64,000 nucleotides of DNA, taken from the NCBI RefSeq assembly GCF_000878135.1, contig NZ_JXQZ01000002.1, positions 1 through 64,000 of the forward strand, in the 5' to 3' direction. Both the position numbers and the translations under genes were made by a program. How positions within the stretch are numbered: position 1 is the stretch's first letter; each line of letters begins with the position of its first letter. The notes under the pieces are model-generated. The model worked only from the letters and a program-made list of their open reading frames with translations. It was not told where the DNA came from and ran no database searches. Below, one piece after another: positions 61,260 through 64,000 of this stretch. Source of the DNA: Frigoribacterium sp. MEB024 (GTDB taxonomy: Bacteria; Actinomycetota; Actinomycetes; Actinomycetales; Microbacteriaceae).

Positions 61260-61318
61260 TGATCACGGATCAGTAACGACCTCACCAGGGTAGCCGGTCG
61301 ATGAACGAATGGCTACCC
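61260..61318 (-). promoter_or_regulatory. Promoter region of the M23 gene with two inverted repeats
   Basis: A perfect 8-bp inverted repeat (GGGTAGCC/GGCTACCC, 61288-61295 and 61311-61318) covers a possible minus-strand -10 box TACCCT (61287-61292). A second one (TGATC-ACG-GATCA, 61260-61272) lies about 15 bases downstream of it. Both could be operators; no regulator is assigned. Confidence 0.35.
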
Positions 61319-61402
61319 GCGTTCGGGTGTCGACGCGGACATGTCGAGTTGACACTCGGCATGACAACGCGACACGACGGTGACGGGACGGGGTCGTCCC
61401 CG

Positions 61403-62215
61403 TCAGATGCCGGCCTCGACGACGAGGGTCGCGAGGTCGTGGGCGATGCTGGGAGCCGCGACGAAGGTCATCGATTCGCTGGGTGCCTCACCGACCTCAC
61501 CTCGGACGACGGCGCCTGCCTCGACGGCCACGAGCGCACCCGCCGCGTGGTCCCACGGCTTGAGTCCTCGCTCGACGTAGGCGTCCACCCGTCCCGCCGC
61601 GACGGCGCAGAGGTCGAGCGAGGCAGCCCCCAGGCGCCTCAGGTCACGGACGCGTCCGACCACCCGGACCAGCGCCTCCGCGTGTTCGACACGGCGGGCG
61701 GCGTCGTACGAGAACCCGGTCGCCAGCAGGGCCTGTTCGAGGGAAACCGGCGCGGCGACCCCGAGACGACGCCCGTCCAGCCACGCACCGCCGCCGGCCG
61801 ACGCCGTGAAGGTCTCGCCCGACATCGGGTTGGCGACGACCGCCGCGAGGGCGCGCCAGGCGAGCGGATCGGGACCACCCTCGACGACGGCGATGCTGAC
61901 GGCCCACTGCGGGATGCCGTAGAGGAAGTTGACGGTGCCGTCGATGGGGTCGACGACCCAGGTGAGACCCGTGGTCGAGTCGTCGGGTTCGCCTTCTTCG
62001 CCGAAGAAGCCGTCGCCGGGACGCAGCTCGGCCAGACGACCCCGGACGTACGTCTCGACCTCACGGTCGGTGTGCGTCACGACGTCGACGGCACTGCTCT
62101 TGGTCTCGGCGACCTCGACCCCCTCGGATCGGCGACGGGCCGCCAGCGCGGCGGCCTCACGCGCGACGACGACGGCGATCTCGAGCAACTCGGCGGGGGT
62201 CGGGGTGACGGACAC
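61403..62215 (-). CDS. Inositol monophosphatase-family protein
   Basis: This 270-residue enzyme has the two metal-binding signatures of the family, FFGEEGEPDD with WVVDPIDGTVNFLYG, and KPWDHAAGALVAVEAG. It removes phosphate from inositol-1-phosphate or related compounds such as histidinol phosphate or fructose-1,6-bisphosphate. The GTG at 62215 follows an AGGAGG sequence. Downstream lies the M23 gene, on the same strand across 272 bp. Confidence 0.88.
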   Translation of the reverse strand: MSVTPTPAELLEIAVVVAREAAALAARRRSEGVEVAETKSSAVDVVTHTDREVETYVRGRLAELRPGDGFFGEEGEPDDSTTGLTWVVDPIDGTVNFLYGIPQWAVSIAVVEGGPDPLAWRALAAVVANPMSGETFTASAGGGAWLDGRRLGVAAPVSLEQALLATGFSYDAARRVEHAEALVRVVGRVRDLRRLGAASLDLCAVAAGRVDAYVERGLKPWDHAAGALVAVEAGAVVRGEVGEAPSESMTFVAAPSIAHDLATLVVEAGI

Positions 62216-62246
62216 GGGTCCTCCTGGGGGTGAGGCGCCCGGAAAC

Positions 62247-62279
62247 GCAAGAACGGACTCGACGAGCGAGTCCGTTCTT
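62247..62279 (-). terminator. Terminator after tRNA-Tyr
   Basis: A perfect 14-bp stem (CAAGAACGGACTCG with its complement) and a 5-base loop lie 12 bp after the tRNA gene. Confidence 0.75.
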
Positions 62280-62291
62280 GAGGGGCAACCG

Positions 62292-62373
62292 TGGCAAGTG
62301 AGGGATTCGAACCCCCGAAGGCTACGCCGGCTGATTTACAGTCAGATCCCTTTGGCCGCTTGGGTAACTTGCC
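62292..62373 (-). tRNA. tRNA-Tyr (anticodon GTA)
   Basis: The 82-base class II tRNA has acceptor GGCAAGT/ACTTGCC. The anticodon loop CTGTAAA gives GTA, a long variable arm lies around GCCGGCGTAGCCTTC, and the T-loop is TTCGAAT. Confidence 0.95.
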
Positions 62374-62485
62374 ATGCACGCCCAGCCCGTGTGATCACCG
62401 ACCGGAGGCGCCAGACAAATATACAGCCTCCCGAGCCCCCTCACGACCACTGCCCCGCAGCGCCCCACCCCGCCGCCCCACCCCG

Positions 62486-62501
62486 GTGTGCAAATCGCGA
62501 C
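62486..62501 (+). repeat. Left arm of 16-bp inverted repeat around the AbiEi/DUF559-like gene
   Basis: GTGTGCAAATCGCGAC here is the exact reverse complement of bases 63882-63897. A C-rich stretch precedes it on the outer side, matching a G-rich stretch beyond the right arm. Confidence 0.85.
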
Positions 62502-62558
62502 GACGAGCCGCCGACCCGCCGCTGTTCGGTGGTGCGACAGGCCATTCCGCAACCGGAT

Positions 62559-62603
62559 GGTCGGGTTCGGCACCCCGTGAGCGGTTCGGGAGGTCGGGTT
62601 CGG
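62559..62603 (+). repeat. Two 12-mer sites 33 bp apart, left of the AbiEi/DUF559-like gene
   Basis: GGTCGGGTTCGG occurs at 62559-62570 and 62592-62603, a 33-bp step. It is the reverse complement of the sites on the right side of the gene (63684 onward). The 353-bp gap 62374-62726 otherwise holds only the left arm of the inverted repeat. Confidence 0.75.
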
Positions 62604-62726
62604 CCCGCACCCCCAGCCAGGGCGCAGACACCTTTTCGTCTCCCCCACAGCGGTCTCGACGTTCTCGTCCTCCACATCGACCGTCGCGCAGCATTTCGGC
62701 TCTGCCGTCACGACGAAGCTGCTCAC

Positions 62727-63596
62727 ATGACTCCCCTCGTCGCGGCCACCGTACGGCGCCTGGGCTCCCTGGCCCATCGGCGGGAACTGCTCGCGACCGG
62801 ACTGACCCGACGCCAGGTGGAGTCCTCCTGGCGCGCCGGCGAGATCCTTCGCATCCGGCACGGGCTGTACGGGCTCGTCGACCTACCCGTCGACGTCATC
62901 CGGGCTGCACGGGTAGGAGGCGCGTTGGCGGGAGCCTCGTCGCTCACGCACCGAGGCGCATGGGTCCCCCCTGGACCACGATTGGTCGTTTCCGTCGACC
63001 ACAACGCCCGCGACCTCAGGGACCCGGACGATGCCGGCTCGCGACTCGATCGTGACCGCGACGACGTGCTCGTCCTCCGCGACCTGTCCCGGTTCGATCG
63101 CCGGACGGAACGGCTGCTGGCATCCCCGAGCAGGGCGGCGGCCCAGGTCCTGCTCCACGAACCAGCTGAGCACGCGGCAGCCATGGTCGACTCCGCCCTC
63201 CGGCTGGCCCCGATGCAGCGACCCGACCTCGACGAGGTCTCACGCCTCGTGGCGACGCGACGCTCGGCTCAAGGCCTCGTGACCATGATCGACCCCAGGG
63301 CCGAGTCCGGGACCGAGTCCATGGCGCGCCTCCTTCTCGCTCGTGACGGCATCCATGCCGAGCCTCAGGTGTGGGTCGACGATCACACCCGCGTCGATCT
63401 GTTGATCGACGGTTGGTTCGTGCTCGAATGCGTGAGCAAAGAACACCATTCCTCGCCTGCTCATTACAACCGGGACCGTGAACGGATCGTCCACATCACC
63501 GGCCTCGGCTTCGTCGTCCTCGAGGTCACGTACCCGCAGGTGCTGTTCGATTGGCCTGCGGTTCGCCAGGCCGTCCGAATGACCCTGGGGCGTTAG
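62727..63596 (+). CDS. AbiEi-like antitoxin/DUF559 endonuclease-like protein
   Basis: This 289-residue protein has an AbiEi-type winged-helix N-terminus (AHRRELLATGLTRRQVESSW, then ILRIRHGLYGLVDLP) joined to a C-terminal DUF559/Vsr-like nuclease fold. The latter shows RVDLLIDGWFVLEC and a late GLGFVVLEVTYPQVLF. In most relatives the core reads EVDG; here it is ECVS, so activity may be lost or changed. No AbiEii toxin lies nearby. The ATG at 62727 has a possible -10-like GAAGCT six bases upstream. Codon use looks slightly less GC-rich than neighbours. The gene is enclosed by inverted and phased repeats. Confidence 0.7.
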   Translation: MTPLVAATVRRLGSLAHRRELLATGLTRRQVESSWRAGEILRIRHGLYGLVDLPVDVIRAARVGGALAGASSLTHRGAWVPPGPRLVVSVDHNARDLRDPDDAGSRLDRDRDDVLVLRDLSRFDRRTERLLASPSRAAAQVLLHEPAEHAAAMVDSALRLAPMQRPDLDEVSRLVATRRSAQGLVTMIDPRAESGTESMARLLLARDGIHAEPQVWVDDHTRVDLLIDGWFVLECVSKEHHSSPAHYNRDRERIVHITGLGFVVLEVTYPQVLFDWPAVRQAVRMTLGR

Positions 63597-63683
63597 CCCG
63601 GTCGACCTCTCTCGTCTCGTCCGTCGGCGCGTCCCCCGTCGTCGACGCGACGGGCGCAGCTGCGGCGCCACCCTCCGTGCGGG

Positions 63684-63858
63684 CCGAGCCCCACCCCGCC
63701 CCCTCACCGAGGCAGGTCGAACCCGACCCCGGCCGCACCGAGTCGGTCCGAACCCGACCCCGCCGGCCCACCGGGGCGGGCCAATCCCGACCTCACCTAC
63801 TCGGCGCGCCGAGCCAAACCCGACATGTCTCGGCCTCGCACCACGCCGGACCACGACC
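63684..63858 (-). repeat. Phased 12-mer array right of the AbiEi/DUF559-like gene
   Basis: Sites related to CCGAACCCGACC start at 63684 (10/12), 63717 (11/12), 63748 (exact), 63781 and 63814, with a weak one at 63847. Steps are 33, 31, 33, 33 and 33 bp, about three helical turns. One spacer contains the palindrome CTCGGCGCGCCGAG. This looks like a cooperative protein-binding array. Confidence 0.7.
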
Positions 63859-63881
63859 TGCCGGCGTGTCGACGCGCAACT

Positions 63882-63897
63882 GTCGCGATTTGCACAC
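63882..63897 (-). repeat. Right arm of the 16-bp inverted repeat
   Basis: GTCGCGATTTGCACAC is the exact reverse complement of the left arm at 62486-62501. The arms enclose 1,412 bp. Confidence 0.85.
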
Positions 63898-63929
63898 GGG
63901 CAGAGGGGGGGCGGGCGGGGGGCGTGCGG

Positions 63930-64000
63930 CTACTGGACGGCGGAGGTGAGGCGTGCGACGTTGTCGAGGACCTTCGAGCGGAAGGGGCGCACCAGCCAGT
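63930..64000 (-). CDS. C-terminal end of a possible cardiolipin synthase
   Basis: A minus-strand frame enters at the window edge and ends in TAG at 63930-63932. It encodes WLVRPFRSKVLDNVARLTS plus three more residues. The pattern Arg-Pro...Leu-Asp...Arg-Leu-Ser near a C-terminus resembles the end of phospholipase D-type cardiolipin synthases, but 22 residues are too few to be sure. Confidence 0.35.
   Translation of the reverse strand, partial: WLVRPFRSKVLDNVARLTSAVQ

Noticed and set aside
62727-63596. A complete AbiE toxin-antitoxin system.
   Set aside because: Only an AbiEi-like head is present, fused to a DUF559-like domain; no AbiEii nucleotidyltransferase gene lies on either side within the window.
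63684-63858. The evenly spaced repeats looked at first like a CRISPR array.
   Set aside because: The repeat is only 12 bp and partly degenerate, related copies lie inverted on the other side of a gene, and no cas genes are present.

Overview
The window is very GC-rich, with almost continuous genes, many GTG starts and short GTGA/ATGA overlaps. It reads as chromosome of an actinobacterium of the family Microbacteriaceae (Curtobacterium/Frigoribacterium type; the genus is inferred). Support comes from the block tRNA-Trp-secE-nusG-rplK-rplA with murB and two hydratase genes nearby, an actinobacterial L10 leader upstream of rplJ-rplL, and many promoters whose -10 box lies about six bases before the start codon, the hallmark of leaderless mRNAs. 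No rRNA, prophage, insertion sequence or CRISPR array was seen.

Layout. 1-7250: a partial YbaK, an S4 protein, a PH-like membrane protein, a HerA-like ATPase, a PAP2 phosphatase, a Bcr/CflA pump facing a TetR regulator, and a MOSC protein. 7343-12818: a ChvE-GguA-GguB type monosaccharide ABC importer with its LacI repressor and two matching operators. 12985-17100: an MFS transporter and the transsulfuration pair (cystathionine gamma-synthase/lyase and cystathionine beta-synthase). 17349-24046: a DUF3105/DUF305 pair, an ABC exporter, a LuxR regulator and an APC permease. 24176-27721: rplL and rplJ with leader and attenuator, then a two-component system. 27845-37803: a sugar locus with two Gfo/Idh oxidoreductases, two TIM-barrel isomerases, a binding protein, two permeases, a beta-propeller protein and a divergent ROK repressor. 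37893-40951: a YqaJ nuclease, a Pr6Pr protein, a quinone-oxidoreductase-like protein and a GNAT. 41076-44035: rplA, rplK, nusG, secE and tRNA-Trp. 44266-51725: an aminotransferase, an ABC-2 exporter with a NarL-type two-component system, murB, two hydratases and a DUF3072 protein. 52035-56068: a UbiA prenyltransferase converging on a type III polyketide synthase-methyltransferase-monooxygenase operon. 56198-64000: tRNA-Met, tRNA-Thr, a 2H phosphoesterase, an aldo/keto reductase, a GH13 glucosidase, an M23 peptidase, an inositol monophosphatase, tRNA-Tyr, an AbiEi/DUF559-like gene set between inverted repeats, and the end of a possible cardiolipin synthase.

How the genes fit together. Much of the window serves carbohydrate uptake and oxidation: two repressor-controlled importers, a probable keto-sugar route and a glucosidase. 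The rest is translation and secretion housekeeping, envelope functions (exporters, murB, M23, PAP2) and one small specialised-metabolite locus.

The most unusual signals are non-genic. A 10-mer, AGGAGGCGCG, occurs 22 times on both strands, mostly at gene edges and several times as inverted pairs. The AbiEi/DUF559-like gene is enclosed by a perfect 16-bp inverted repeat and by 12-mer sites repeated about every 33 bp. An orphan structured element followed by four GGGGCC units precedes the UbiA gene. All counts were made by eye and should be recomputed.
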